The translations under genes and the position numbers were made by a program. From an uncultured Saprospiraceae bacterium (GTDB taxonomy: Bacteria > Bacteroidota > Bacteroidia > Chitinophagales > Saprospiraceae): a stretch of DNA of 64,000 nucleotides. Location: NCBI GenBank assembly GCA_937959275.1, contig CALGLU010000036.1, positions 1-64,000 of the forward strand, given 5' to 3'. A model generated the notes under the pieces. It was not told where the DNA came from, searched no databases, and saw only the letters and a program-made list of their open reading frames with translations. Positions 17,889-26,816 of the stretch are shown piece after piece. The first letter of the stretch is position 1, and each line of letters begins with the position of its first letter.

Positions 17889-19142
17889 TTACTTATTTTC
17901 TAACTGCTGTATCCTCTCTAGAACATTATCTAGTGTTTTTTGGTGCTGTTGGTTAGTCGCTTTTACAGATTCTTTTAAAAGCATGTTTTCCTTCACTAAG
18001 TTATTTTTCTCCTCGTTTAATTGTATGGTCAGTAAATAGAGTTCTTCTATTTTTTCTAACAATTTAGCGTCCATCAATTGGAGTTCGTAACCATGTTCAT
18101 TAACATCCTTTGCTGATGGTACGTTTGGTAGATGTTTGTTTTCTTGCACGAATGATTTTACTTCTTCTAATGAATGTAGCTTATAATCTTCTTCAAAAAC
18201 ATAATCTGCCCAGTCCGCTGTTCCAATTGTTGCTATTTTGACCCGTTCTGTCAAGATCCCATTATCAACATATAAATTATAGTTGCCGGGAGTAGCGGTG
18301 GTTTGAGGCCCTATTATAAATTTACCATCTGGTTGGATAATAGCGCGATTAATATTTTGAGTTCTGAAGATCATATTTCCCAAACCTCTTTGTTCTATCC
18401 TAAAAGCGCCATCTTCTCCCGCGAGTCTAAAAACGCGGGCAGAGAAATCAGCTTCGACATCACTGCCATGAAAATCTAATATGGCATTACGATCTCCTGT
18501 TCCAAATTGATTGATTTCTACTCTGGTAGAATTAGTAGCAATGATACCAGCTGTAATTGGACCATTTACATGTAGCATTGTAGATGGCGCAGAAGTGCCT
18601 ATACCGACTCTTCCATTAGGTTTGACAAAAACATGGCTGGTGCCGCCATTTCGCAAAACTATATCTCCTGCACCTTCTTGTTGGAGCGTGAAATTTCCAT
18701 TCTCACCAGCAAATCTCACAAGTCGAGCTGACTGTAGCGGTGCGACATCATCCGCATGAAAATCAATAAATGCAGTACGATCTCCCGAACCTAAAATGTT
18801 GATATCAATTTTATTACTATTTGTTTGAATAAGGCCTGTTCTGACTGTTCCCTTTACTTCAAGTTTGACGCTAGGTATATTTGTACCAATACCTACATTA
18901 CCGGTATTTAGGTTGTAAAGGCTGGTCCCGTTTAAGCCCCAATTGTTAGTAGGCGCTGGAATAAGTGACGTAGGATTAACCCAAGAGCCATTACCTGCTG
19001 CGTCGGTGCGAAGGATAAAACCATTAGTAGCTCCATCTGTAATTGTTATTTTTTCGGTTGTCACATTGCTGTTTTGTCCGAATAAAAAACCAGTCGCTAT
19101 TGAGATTAAAATAATTAGAATGGTATTTTTAAAATTTAGCAT
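17889..19142 (-). CDS. Secreted fibre-like protein with S74-like/coiled-coil C-terminal domain
   Basis: A 417-residue protein with a signal peptide (residues 1-22, ends FLFG). Residues 70-300 contain repeated beta segments of the VGIGT..PS..L.V.G type, resembling phage tail-fibre shafts and often found in trimeric surface fibres. Residues about 310-365 are a conserved C-terminal block (WADYVFEEDYKL...HLPNVPSAKDV), followed by a long heptad-rich coiled coil (365-417). The block is widespread in Bacteroidota and looks related to the S74 intramolecular-chaperone region, but the self-cleaving Ser-Lys pair was not identified. First gene of the operon leading into M23, SpoIID, propeller and amidase. 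A close relative is encoded at 61037-62119, also beside a secreted hydrolase. Confidence 0.8.
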   Translation of the reverse strand: MLNFKNTILIILISIATGFLFGQNSNVTTEKITITDGATNGFILRTDAAGNGSWVNPTSLIPAPTNNWGLNGTSLYNLNTGNVGIGTNIPSVKLEVKGTVRTGLIQTNSNKIDINILGSGDRTAFIDFHADDVAPLQSARLVRFAGENGNFTLQQEGAGDIVLRNGGTSHVFVKPNGRVGIGTSAPSTMLHVNGPITAGIIATNSTRVEINQFGTGDRNAILDFHGSDVEADFSARVFRLAGEDGAFRIEQRGLGNMIFRTQNINRAIIQPDGKFIIGPQTTATPGNYNLYVDNGILTERVKIATIGTADWADYVFEEDYKLHSLEEVKSFVQENKHLPNVPSAKDVNEHGYELQLMDAKLLEKIEELYLLTIQLNEEKNNLVKENMLLKESVKATNQQHQKTLDNVLERIQQLENK

Positions 19143-19489
19143 AATCGATTGTTTAATTTTGATTATATATTTCTAGTATTAAAGTTTATTTCAACTGATA
19201 ATCATATTTTAGTGTATTTATGTTCTGGTTTTATTTTAGCTCAATAATCAAATGAATTATTATGATAGCTGGTTACCAAGGATTTATGCACTTATTTATG
19301 CATGTTATAAATACGATGTATTTGTATTAGCACCTGAGCAAAGGAATTTTTATCAGCTGCTATGAAACTTTAGGAACTGTAATTATGAAAGGGGATTTTT
19401 TTTATTCTGAGTACGATGAATATTTGAGTTTATGCATGATTAAGTAGATTTAAATAAATGTTTATGTTTCCCTAAACTATTAAAATTAT
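19143..19489. other. Divergent promoter region
   Basis: 347 bp between the peptidoglycan-hydrolase operon (minus) and the GH2 gene (plus). AT-rich; it must contain both promoters, but no exact TTG-N19-21-TAnnTTTG pair was found. The closest is AATATTTG about 68 bp before the GH2 start. No RNA or repeat seen. Confidence 0.4.
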
Positions 19490-22216
19490 ATGGAAAAATA
19501 TATTTTTCCTTTGTTATTAAGTCTTAGTATGACAATGTTTGGACAGCAGATGCCTCTTGCTGAGCACCCTAACCCGATTAAGTATAGAACAAATTGGGAG
19601 AACCTAAATGGTGATTGGAGCTTTGCGTTTGATTCTCTAAATATAGGGCTGTCTGAGCAGTGGTTTACTCATGAGGATGATTTTGATAAAACGATTACTG
19701 TTCCGTTTCCTTGGGGATCCTCTTTATCAGGCCTGTCGGATGAAGCAGATATTGGATGGTACAAAAAATCAATCAAGGTGAATCGATCTTGGGAAGGAGA
19801 TCGAGTATTTATCATCATAGGTGCTTCTGATTGGGAAACACGTGTATGGCTTAATGGTCACTACCTTGGACAACATCAAGGCGGTTATGTACCATTTGAA
19901 TTTGAGATAACAGATTCTCTTAAGTATGGTAAAGACATGGATCTAGTCGTGAGGGTTGATGATGCTAGAAGACCACATAGCTTATACGGTAAGCAAGGGT
20001 ATGGCAACGCCAGAGGTATTTGGCAAACAGTTTATTTAGAAGGTAGAGGGGATGTCTACGTTAAAGATCTTCATGTGAGTCCGGATATTGATAACTCACA
20101 AATTGAGGTAACTGCCTATATTGATCGGCCTCTTGAGAAAGATACGGTAATGACTATAACTGTAAATGAATCTATACAAGCTATAGAGCAGTCAGTCATC
20201 GTCTACAAAGGGCAAACGAAAGCTAAAACTATCATCGAGATTCCCGATCAAATATTATGGACGCTTGATGACCCTCACTTATACGAGATTAAAGCAGCAT
20301 ATGGTGAGGACGAATTACACAGTTATTTTGGAATGCGTAAGATTAGTGTTGTCAATCTACCTCATACAGACATACCCTATATTGCACTAAATAACCAGCC
20401 GATTTACTTACAGATGGCCTTGGATCAATCCTATCATCCAGAGGGCTTTTATACGTTTCCTTCAGAGCAATTTATAATTGATGAAATTAGGCGAAGTAAA
20501 TCAATCGGATTAAATGGCATTCGCACACATGTAAAAGTGGAGGTGCCGCGAAAGCTGTATTGGGCTGATCGATTAGGCTTGCTTGTAATGGAAGACTTGC
20601 CCAATAGCTGGGGAGAGCCAGAAGAGCTCATGCAAAAAGAATCTGCCTACACACTCAGAGAAATGATAAAGCGCGACTACAACCATCCCTCTATTTTTTC
20701 TTGGGTGATCATTAATGAGACTTGGGGAATGTTGACTCGAACATCTGAGGGTAGAAAATACCTGCCCGACACTCAGCGATGGCTGGAGTCCATGTATCAT
20801 TTGGCTAAATCTTTAGACCCAACACGACTCGTGGAAGATAATTCGATATGCTGTGGGAAAGGACATACCGTTACCGATATCAATTCGTGGCATGTCTATT
20901 TGCCGGGCTATCAGTGGGACGACTATTTAGATAATCTGAGCGATAGCACCTATGTCGGTAGTGGATTTAATTATGAATCAGGGTATGTGCAAGGAGGTGA
21001 GCCTAACTTTAATTCTGAGTGTGGGAATGTGTGGGGCTATGAAGGGAGTACGGGTGATGTTGATTGGAGTTGGGATTATCATCGGATGATGAATAGTTTT
21101 AGAACACATCCTAAAATAGGAGGGTGGTTGTACACCGAACATCATGACGTGGTTAACGAATGGAATGGCTATTGGAGATTTGATCGCTCTGAAAAATATA
21201 CTGGTCTTGAAGACATTGTGCCAGGTATGACGGTAAGAGATTTTCATTCGGATATTTATTTGAGTACGGGGCAAAATATAAGTTATACTAGAAAAAGTGG
21301 TGATGTGTTGAAGATTCCATTATTTCTTTCCTCTATGTCTGATCAAGTCTATGACGAAGGTTTAGTTATTGAATATCAGGTAGAGCACATCAATCAAGTC
21401 GGAGAAAAAGACAAAGAATATAAAGGAGGTATCATTGATGTTGCTTATGAATCATGGATGCAGCAGTATCTTGATTCATTAGTGATTGAGCTGCCTGAGG
21501 AGAATGGATTGAGTACAGTGAAATTACAACTCAAGACGAAAGATGGGGAAGTCTTACATCGAAATTTTGTACACGTTATTATCGAAGGAGGATCAGCGAG
21601 TGATGATCGTAAGACAGTAATGACACAAAAACCCTCAGCGTATTCTGCATCTTCTTGGTCTAAAAAAACGTGGGATGCCATGGAGGGAAAAAAGGTGAAT
21701 GGAGCGGGTACAGGTTATTTCGAATATACATTTCCAGTTGATCAAGATCTTTTAAAACGGGCGTCAGAAGTCTATTTTTTAATTGAGTTATCAGCCAAAC
21801 AGCTTTTTGTCAAAGACCTTGAAGAATATGAGGAGAATCAAGATTTTATGAAAGGTTCGCGTGTTGCTCCAAGTAGCAATCCCAATTCTTATCCCATGAC
21901 AGATCAAACGACTTTCTCATCTAATATTAGGGTGACTGCTAATGGACAGGTGGTCACTCATGCTGTTCTGCCAGATGATCCTGCAGACCATAGAGGTGTA
22001 TTGTCTTGGCATTCTCAATTGGAGGATCGCAAATTAATAGAAGCGGGCTCATATGGCTATTACATAAAGACTGCTTTTAATCAAGAAATAATCGATGCAA
22101 TTAAAGCAGATGGTAAATTGGTTATCCGGTTTGAATCAATTGATGATGGTGGGATCGCTGTGTATGGTAAAGATTTTGGACGGTATCCCTTTGATCCCTC
22201 CTTTATCATTAAATAG
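19490..22216 (+). CDS. Glycoside hydrolase family 2 enzyme (beta-galactosidase/glucuronidase-like)
   Basis: A 908-residue exported glycosidase. Residues 1-18 are a signal peptide. Residues about 25-195 are the GH2 sugar-binding jelly roll (NPIKYRTNWENLNGDWSF region, VWLNGHYLGQHQGGY, GYGNARGIWQ). Residues about 200-290 are the immunoglobulin-like domain and 290-600 the TIM barrel. The acid/base Glu is E410 (IINETWG) and the nucleophile E510 (NSECGN), both in the expected GH2 contexts. A C-terminal beta-rich part (600-908) is extra. The exact glycoside is not readable; exo-beta-galactosidase, glucuronidase or mannosidase are possible. It neighbours a sulfatase and a TonB receptor, which suits marine polysaccharide breakdown, but there is no SusC/SusD pair. 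Confidence 0.9.
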   Translation: MEKYIFPLLLSLSMTMFGQQMPLAEHPNPIKYRTNWENLNGDWSFAFDSLNIGLSEQWFTHEDDFDKTITVPFPWGSSLSGLSDEADIGWYKKSIKVNRSWEGDRVFIIIGASDWETRVWLNGHYLGQHQGGYVPFEFEITDSLKYGKDMDLVVRVDDARRPHSLYGKQGYGNARGIWQTVYLEGRGDVYVKDLHVSPDIDNSQIEVTAYIDRPLEKDTVMTITVNESIQAIEQSVIVYKGQTKAKTIIEIPDQILWTLDDPHLYEIKAAYGEDELHSYFGMRKISVVNLPHTDIPYIALNNQPIYLQMALDQSYHPEGFYTFPSEQFIIDEIRRSKSIGLNGIRTHVKVEVPRKLYWADRLGLLVMEDLPNSWGEPEELMQKESAYTLREMIKRDYNHPSIFSWVIINETWGMLTRTSEGRKYLPDTQRWLESMYHLAKSLDPTRLVEDNSICCGKGHTVTDINSWHVYLPGYQWDDYLDNLSDSTYVGSGFNYESGYVQGGEPNFNSECGNVWGYEGSTGDVDWSWDYHRMMNSFRTHPKIGGWLYTEHHDVVNEWNGYWRFDRSEKYTGLEDIVPGMTVRDFHSDIYLSTGQNISYTRKSGDVLKIPLFLSSMSDQVYDEGLVIEYQVEHINQVGEKDKEYKGGIIDVAYESWMQQYLDSLVIELPEENGLSTVKLQLKTKDGEVLHRNFVHVIIEGGSASDDRKTVMTQKPSAYSASSWSKKTWDAMEGKKVNGAGTGYFEYTFPVDQDLLKRASEVYFLIELSAKQLFVKDLEEYEENQDFMKGSRVAPSSNPNSYPMTDQTTFSSNIRVTANGQVVTHAVLPDDPADHRGVLSWHSQLEDRKLIEAGSYGYYIKTAFNQEIIDAIKADGKLVIRFESIDDGGIAVYGKDFGRYPFDPSFIIK

Positions 22217-22432
22217 TTGGTAAAAGAAAAAATCAAATATTAATTTATCATAATACTTTGCTACGACAATTATTCAGTAATTTTAATTGGAGCTGGCTAA
22301 TTATTATTTTTCTTGACTTATTTCATTTAAATTTATTTCACCTTAATACCCTATAAACTTACCCTCCATTCGCATTTGACAATCAGTCATCTTTTGTGGA
22401 TTATATTAAGACTGGTAATTTTCAATTTGTGT

Positions 22433-22453
22433 GCTCAATTGGATTAATTGAGC
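22433..22453 (+). promoter_or_regulatory. Perfect inverted repeat upstream of the CAP-domain gene
   Basis: GCTCAATT-GGATT-AATTGAGC: 8-bp perfect arms around a 5-nt centre, 41 bp before the ATG. It could be a repressor operator or a 5' UTR hairpin. No T-run follows, so it is not a terminator. Confidence 0.4.
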
Positions 22454-22494
22454 TTAATTGATATTCATTTTTTCAAACATTTAATACTCGACTC

Positions 22495-23610
22495 ATGCAA
22501 AAGTTAATCTTTTTGTTAGGCTACCTATTTTTAATTTTTACTATCAATTCTTATGCACAAACTCCAGCTTTATTAAGTTCTACTATCGCTTATGACTCTA
22601 ATCAATCACAATTTGGGAATCAGTCTGGCTATCTAGCTGTATCAGACATTCAAGCTGCATATAATCATGCAAGACGGATGGAAGAACTTCAATTTTGTAT
22701 TCCGACTAATAGCATCACTAATCTTGTCATGCCTACTCAATCGGTGTGGAATGCTATGAATTCAGACGAGCGATTCTTGTTTTTAATTAACGCAGAGAGA
22801 ACAGCAAGAGCTGGCTTAAATTATTGCGTAGGAGACGGACCTGTAGCAGGTTTGCCGTTTACAGGAGTCGAAGCCAATATTGATAATATTGCTCAAGCAC
22901 ACGCAGAAGAATTAATTGCAACACAATCCACGACTTCGATAAGTCAAGCTAGTAATATAGATGCTAACCCAAATATTGGAGGATCAGGATGCAATAGCTT
23001 AAAAGGGATGCAAAGTAACTGTTGTCATACTTTTGTTCCTTTTTCAGTTTACAGGATCTATTTTACGAGTGATGATACACCGGCAAATTCAAACACCATT
23101 ACAACGCCTGGTATTGAAGTTCGATCGGTATTTTTCTTAGTGTATGGTAGTGGTGCATTAGGTAATGGTAGAAAAATGATCCTTACTCAAAATATTGAAC
23201 CTGGTGGCTCGAGTTCAAATCCTTGTGGATTTGTTGATGATTATGGAGATAATGGAGATGAAGGATTTATTGGAATTGGAATGCAAGGGGGAATCCCAAA
23301 CCCATCATTTAATCGATCGCATATCGATATGGTCATCTTGAGTTATTTTGATCCAGTCCCTCAAGAAAATGGATGCAATTATTCATGCACCACATGCGAT
23401 CCTTGTATGGCTAATGTAACGCTAAATTCGAATTCAATTGCAAGTGGTAACTATCAGGCATCCAACTCAATCAATTCAGCGGGTAAAGTGCTTGGTTCGA
23501 ATACAGTCGCTATGTCGGCTAGTAATTTTGTCAGCTTAAATGAAACATTTGAGGTCAAAAATGGGGGTGTATTTCAAGCATCTATTGATGCTTGCTACTT
23601 TAGATTATAA
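22495..23610 (+). CDS. Secreted CAP-domain (SCP/PR1-like) protein
   Basis: A 371-residue exported protein. Residues 1-22 are a signal peptide (ends NSYAQ). Residues about 85-290 fit a CAP-type domain: the opening helix FLFLINAERTARAGL matches the L-x-x-I-N-x-x-R-x-x-x-G-L pattern and HAEEL follows at about 140. Cys pairs (CNSLKG, CC, CNYSCTTCDPC) suggest disulphides. The last 50 residues are a diverged copy of the C-terminal module shared with the SpoIID-like and M23 proteins (VSLNETFEVKNGGVFQASIDAC). Function unknown; bacterial CAP proteins are variously lipid-binding or cell-wall associated. Convergent with the DM13 gene, 47 bp apart. Confidence 0.75.
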   Translation: MQKLIFLLGYLFLIFTINSYAQTPALLSSTIAYDSNQSQFGNQSGYLAVSDIQAAYNHARRMEELQFCIPTNSITNLVMPTQSVWNAMNSDERFLFLINAERTARAGLNYCVGDGPVAGLPFTGVEANIDNIAQAHAEELIATQSTTSISQASNIDANPNIGGSGCNSLKGMQSNCCHTFVPFSVYRIYFTSDDTPANSNTITTPGIEVRSVFFLVYGSGALGNGRKMILTQNIEPGGSSSNPCGFVDDYGDNGDEGFIGIGMQGGIPNPSFNRSHIDMVILSYFDPVPQENGCNYSCTTCDPCMANVTLNSNSIASGNYQASNSINSAGKVLGSNTVAMSASNFVSLNETFEVKNGGVFQASIDACYFRL

Positions 23611-23657
23611 ATGCTATAGTCGTCCAGTGCTAATTTTTTATTGTAATTGTACTGCCA

Positions 23658-24638
23658 TTATTCAACAACACAGCCATATATAGGTCCAACATTTGCCTCA
23701 AATTCGGAGGTGAAAGGGACTTCGAAACCAGTATCTAATTGTATCGTAGTCGAACTTTCAAATTGTACGGAGGCAGGTACATCAACGACAGTATGACTAG
23801 TGATGTCTTGAGCACTATATAATCCGTCAGGTATTGGATTCGCGACAATATCAACGATGCCTTCGCAAATGTTAACATGTCCCCATAAGACATTGGCAGA
23901 TGTACATTGGACTAAGATATTATCAAAATCAAGCAAATCGATACCTGCTGGAACCGCGAAGGTTCTCATACCAGTAATGGGTGCCATAAAACTTGATCCA
24001 GCATCAAGTGGTTGTTGACTAATTTTGACATCGGTGCTTGTATTCAAAGCACTGGTTTTAGCTAAAAATACCTCCAATGTGATGCCTTGTATTGTTGCAA
24101 AATTAGACTCAAACGTCACTGATAAGTTTCCATTTGTACTGCTTAGCTTCACGTCTCCACTGATGGGATAGACATCTGGGTCATTGGCAACAAAGCTGCC
24201 AGTTCTAATGATTTCCAAAGAACCCAAGGTAGCATGTCCCCATAAGACATTGGCAGACGTGCATTGGACTAAGATGTTATCAAAATCAAGCAAATCGATA
24301 CCTGCTGGAACCGCGAAAGTTCTCATACCAGTAATGGGTGCCATAAAACTAGATCCAGCATCAAGTGGCTGTAGGCTAATTTTGACATCAGTACTTGTAT
24401 TCAAAGCACTGGTTTTAGCTAAAAAAACCTCCAAAGTGATGCCTTGTATTGTTGCGAAATTCGATTCAAATGTTACTGTTGAAATTCCATTTGTATTGCT
24501 CATCGTCACATCTCCACTAATCGGGTAGACACCTGGATCATTAGCGACAAAGCTGCCCGTTCTAATGCTTTGTGCAAAACTAAATGACGAAGTAAAACAA
24601 ATAAGAAGACTATGGATCCATAATTTTTTCAAGAGCAT
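23658..24638 (-). CDS. Secreted protein with two tandem DM13-like domains
   Basis: A protein of about 326 residues with a signal peptide (MLLKKLWIHSLLICF..., ends SFAQ). It carries two nearly identical DM13-like domains of 119-residue period (each TGSFVANDP..VYPISGDV ... GITLEVFLAKT ... FDNILVQCTSANVLWGHA), with the single conserved Cys of DM13 in both. DM13 has been proposed as a redox or electron-transfer domain with this Cys central (family knowledge). The last 50 residues are the shared C-terminal module (IQLDTGFEVPFTSEFEANVGPIYGC). I start at the ATG at 24638, because the frame's upstream TTG (24656) adds only polar residues before a good signal peptide. Possible redox surface protein; role not known. 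Confidence 0.78.
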   Translation of the reverse strand: MLLKKLWIHSLLICFTSSFSFAQSIRTGSFVANDPGVYPISGDVTMSNTNGISTVTFESNFATIQGITLEVFLAKTSALNTSTDVKISLQPLDAGSSFMAPITGMRTFAVPAGIDLLDFDNILVQCTSANVLWGHATLGSLEIIRTGSFVANDPDVYPISGDVKLSSTNGNLSVTFESNFATIQGITLEVFLAKTSALNTSTDVKISQQPLDAGSSFMAPITGMRTFAVPAGIDLLDFDNILVQCTSANVLWGHVNICEGIVDIVANPIPDGLYSAQDITSHTVVDVPASVQFESSTTIQLDTGFEVPFTSEFEANVGPIYGCVVE

Positions 24639-24877
24639 AAGATTCGTTTTAGGCAAATTACAGATTTTATCAATACTTATATGTTATATCAATTCTTTAG
24701 GTCTTAGGCTTGACAAAAAACACTTATGAATGACAACGTTAACTAGAAAAGGTAGCGATATTGAATCAAAGCCATCAATTTCAAATCCTCAAATAGTGAC
24801 ATGATATATTTTTTAGTCACAGTCATCAGGCTGTTAGAATTATTAACTATTTTAAAGAGCGCTTAATTCAAATCCTT

Positions 24878-26656
24878 ATGAAATACCTTTTATGGCTATG
24901 TATCTTTATGTGTATAGCGTCTTGTGATCAAGACCAGTCAAATACACAGTCAGCCAAACCAAACATCATCCTCATCATGACTGATGATCAGGGCTATGGC
25001 GACTATAGCTGCCATGGCAATCCTTGGCTAAAGACTCCACACCTCGATCAATTGAGCAGGGAGTCAGTCAATTTTTCAAATTTTCATGTAGCGACAACTT
25101 GCTCTCCCACAAGAGCAGGGCTACTGACTGGTATGCATTGTAATCGAACTGGAACCTGGCATACTGTGAATGGCCGTTCGCTATTGAGTACCCGATTTCC
25201 AACGATCGCGACCTATCTGAAGAAAGCGGGCTACGCAACAGCCATCTTTGGAAAATGGCACTTAGGCGATAATTATCCATTTCGTCCAAAGGACAGAGGA
25301 TTTGATGAGGTCCTTATTCATCTCGGTGGAGGTGTGGGCCAAGGACCGGATCATTGGGGCAATGATTATTTTGACGATACCTATTATCATAATGGACAAG
25401 CAAAACAATACGAAGGGTATTGCGCTGATATTTGGTTTGGTGAAGCCATCGATTATATTTCAAATCGAAGAGCTTCTGAAAAGCCCTTCTTCTGCTATAT
25501 CAGCAGCAATACAGCACACGGCCCACACTATGCACCTTCAGAATACATCGAACCGTTTTTAAATAATGAGGAGATTGTCAATCCTGGATTCGCTGGTCAG
25601 GTGATCAATATTGATGATAATGTAGGGAGACTGATGGCATCTCTAAAGGAACAAGGTCTAGATGAAAATACAATTGTGCTATTTACAAACGATAATGGGA
25701 CAGCAGGCGGAGCTGCGTTAGGAGAGGGTGGTCATGTGGTGAAGGGATTTAATGCAGGTATGCGCGGTAAAAAAGCATCGGAGTATGAAGGTGGTCATCG
25801 GGTTGGATTATTTGCCAGATTTCCATCAGACATGAATATAGAACCTCAAACCTTGGATGAGTTGGTGAACTATACTGACGTCGTACCTACACTACTTGAG
25901 ATCACGGGTCACCAACAGGCAAGCTCAATTCCCTTTGATGGTGAAAGCATAGTACCACTCCTTGAAAACGGAACCCAGGCTTCATTAGACAATAGAATTG
26001 TGATTGTAGATACACAACGAAGCGAACTACCCGTCAAATGGAAGAGATCATGTGTCATGAAAGATCAATGGCGGTTAATCAATCAAACAGAGCTTTATAA
26101 CTTAAGATTTGATCCCGGCCAAACGGACAACATTATAGAGCATCATCCCGACTTAGTCAAGAGCTTGATTGATGCCTATGAATCTTGGTGGACTGATCAA
26201 GAATCTGATCATGAGATTGATAATCGAATAATTGTTGGGAGTGCCGACGAAAACCCAAGTTTATTGATGAGTCATGATTGGCATGCTGAGGCAATACCAC
26301 CTTGGCATCAAGCACATGTCAGGTCAGCTCAAGTGAGCAATGGGCCATGGTCTTTGCATGTTGCTGAATCAGGAGATTATGAAATCAGGCTCTATCGCTG
26401 GCATCCAAGCCTCAATAAAAAGGCATCTGATGAATTGCCTGCCTATGATGATTGGAAGCTAGGCAAAGGATTGAATTTGGTGAGAGCAAAGATAAATTGT
26501 AATGGCAAGGAAGCGTTTGCAGATAACTTAATAAATGGCACGCATTATTATTTCAAGACTGCCTTAGAAAAAGGTGATGTAGATTTTCTATCAGAGATTG
26601 TGGATGACGAAGGAATTGTGAGAGGGGCTTACTATGTCGAGTTTAAGAAAGTTTGA
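24878..26656 (+). CDS. Lipoprotein sulfatase (formylglycine-dependent)
   Basis: Hydrolyses sulfate esters, probably from a polysaccharide. The 592-residue protein has a lipoprotein signal with lipobox CIASC (lipid Cys 16). The sulfatase domain (about 28-430) has the metal-binding MTDDQGYGD (D36, D37), the signature CSPTR with C75 as the residue converted to formylglycine, GKWHLGD and TNDNGT. The 430-592 extension is beta-rich and unusual, possibly substrate-binding. Maturation requires a formylglycine-generating enzyme or anaerobic sulfatase-maturating enzyme, neither of which is in the window. It is followed by a TonB-dependent receptor gene 160 bp downstream on the same strand; sulfated glycan use is the likely context (inference). 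Confidence 0.93.
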   Translation: MKYLLWLCIFMCIASCDQDQSNTQSAKPNIILIMTDDQGYGDYSCHGNPWLKTPHLDQLSRESVNFSNFHVATTCSPTRAGLLTGMHCNRTGTWHTVNGRSLLSTRFPTIATYLKKAGYATAIFGKWHLGDNYPFRPKDRGFDEVLIHLGGGVGQGPDHWGNDYFDDTYYHNGQAKQYEGYCADIWFGEAIDYISNRRASEKPFFCYISSNTAHGPHYAPSEYIEPFLNNEEIVNPGFAGQVINIDDNVGRLMASLKEQGLDENTIVLFTNDNGTAGGAALGEGGHVVKGFNAGMRGKKASEYEGGHRVGLFARFPSDMNIEPQTLDELVNYTDVVPTLLEITGHQQASSIPFDGESIVPLLENGTQASLDNRIVIVDTQRSELPVKWKRSCVMKDQWRLINQTELYNLRFDPGQTDNIIEHHPDLVKSLIDAYESWWTDQESDHEIDNRIIVGSADENPSLLMSHDWHAEAIPPWHQAHVRSAQVSNGPWSLHVAESGDYEIRLYRWHPSLNKKASDELPAYDDWKLGKGLNLVRAKINCNGKEAFADNLINGTHYYFKTALEKGDVDFLSEIVDDEGIVRGAYYVEFKKV

Positions 26657-26816
26657 ACCATGTCATAATCGGGATAAAACGTATTGTCATTGTATGTATG
26701 ATTCTGATGTCTTGGTGTGGTGAGTGTTAGCTTTATTTACCTTAGTAAATTATTGTCATAATTGTCAGAACAATTTAAGATTGTATAGTACCTTACGATT
26801 TATAATCATTTAGCTT

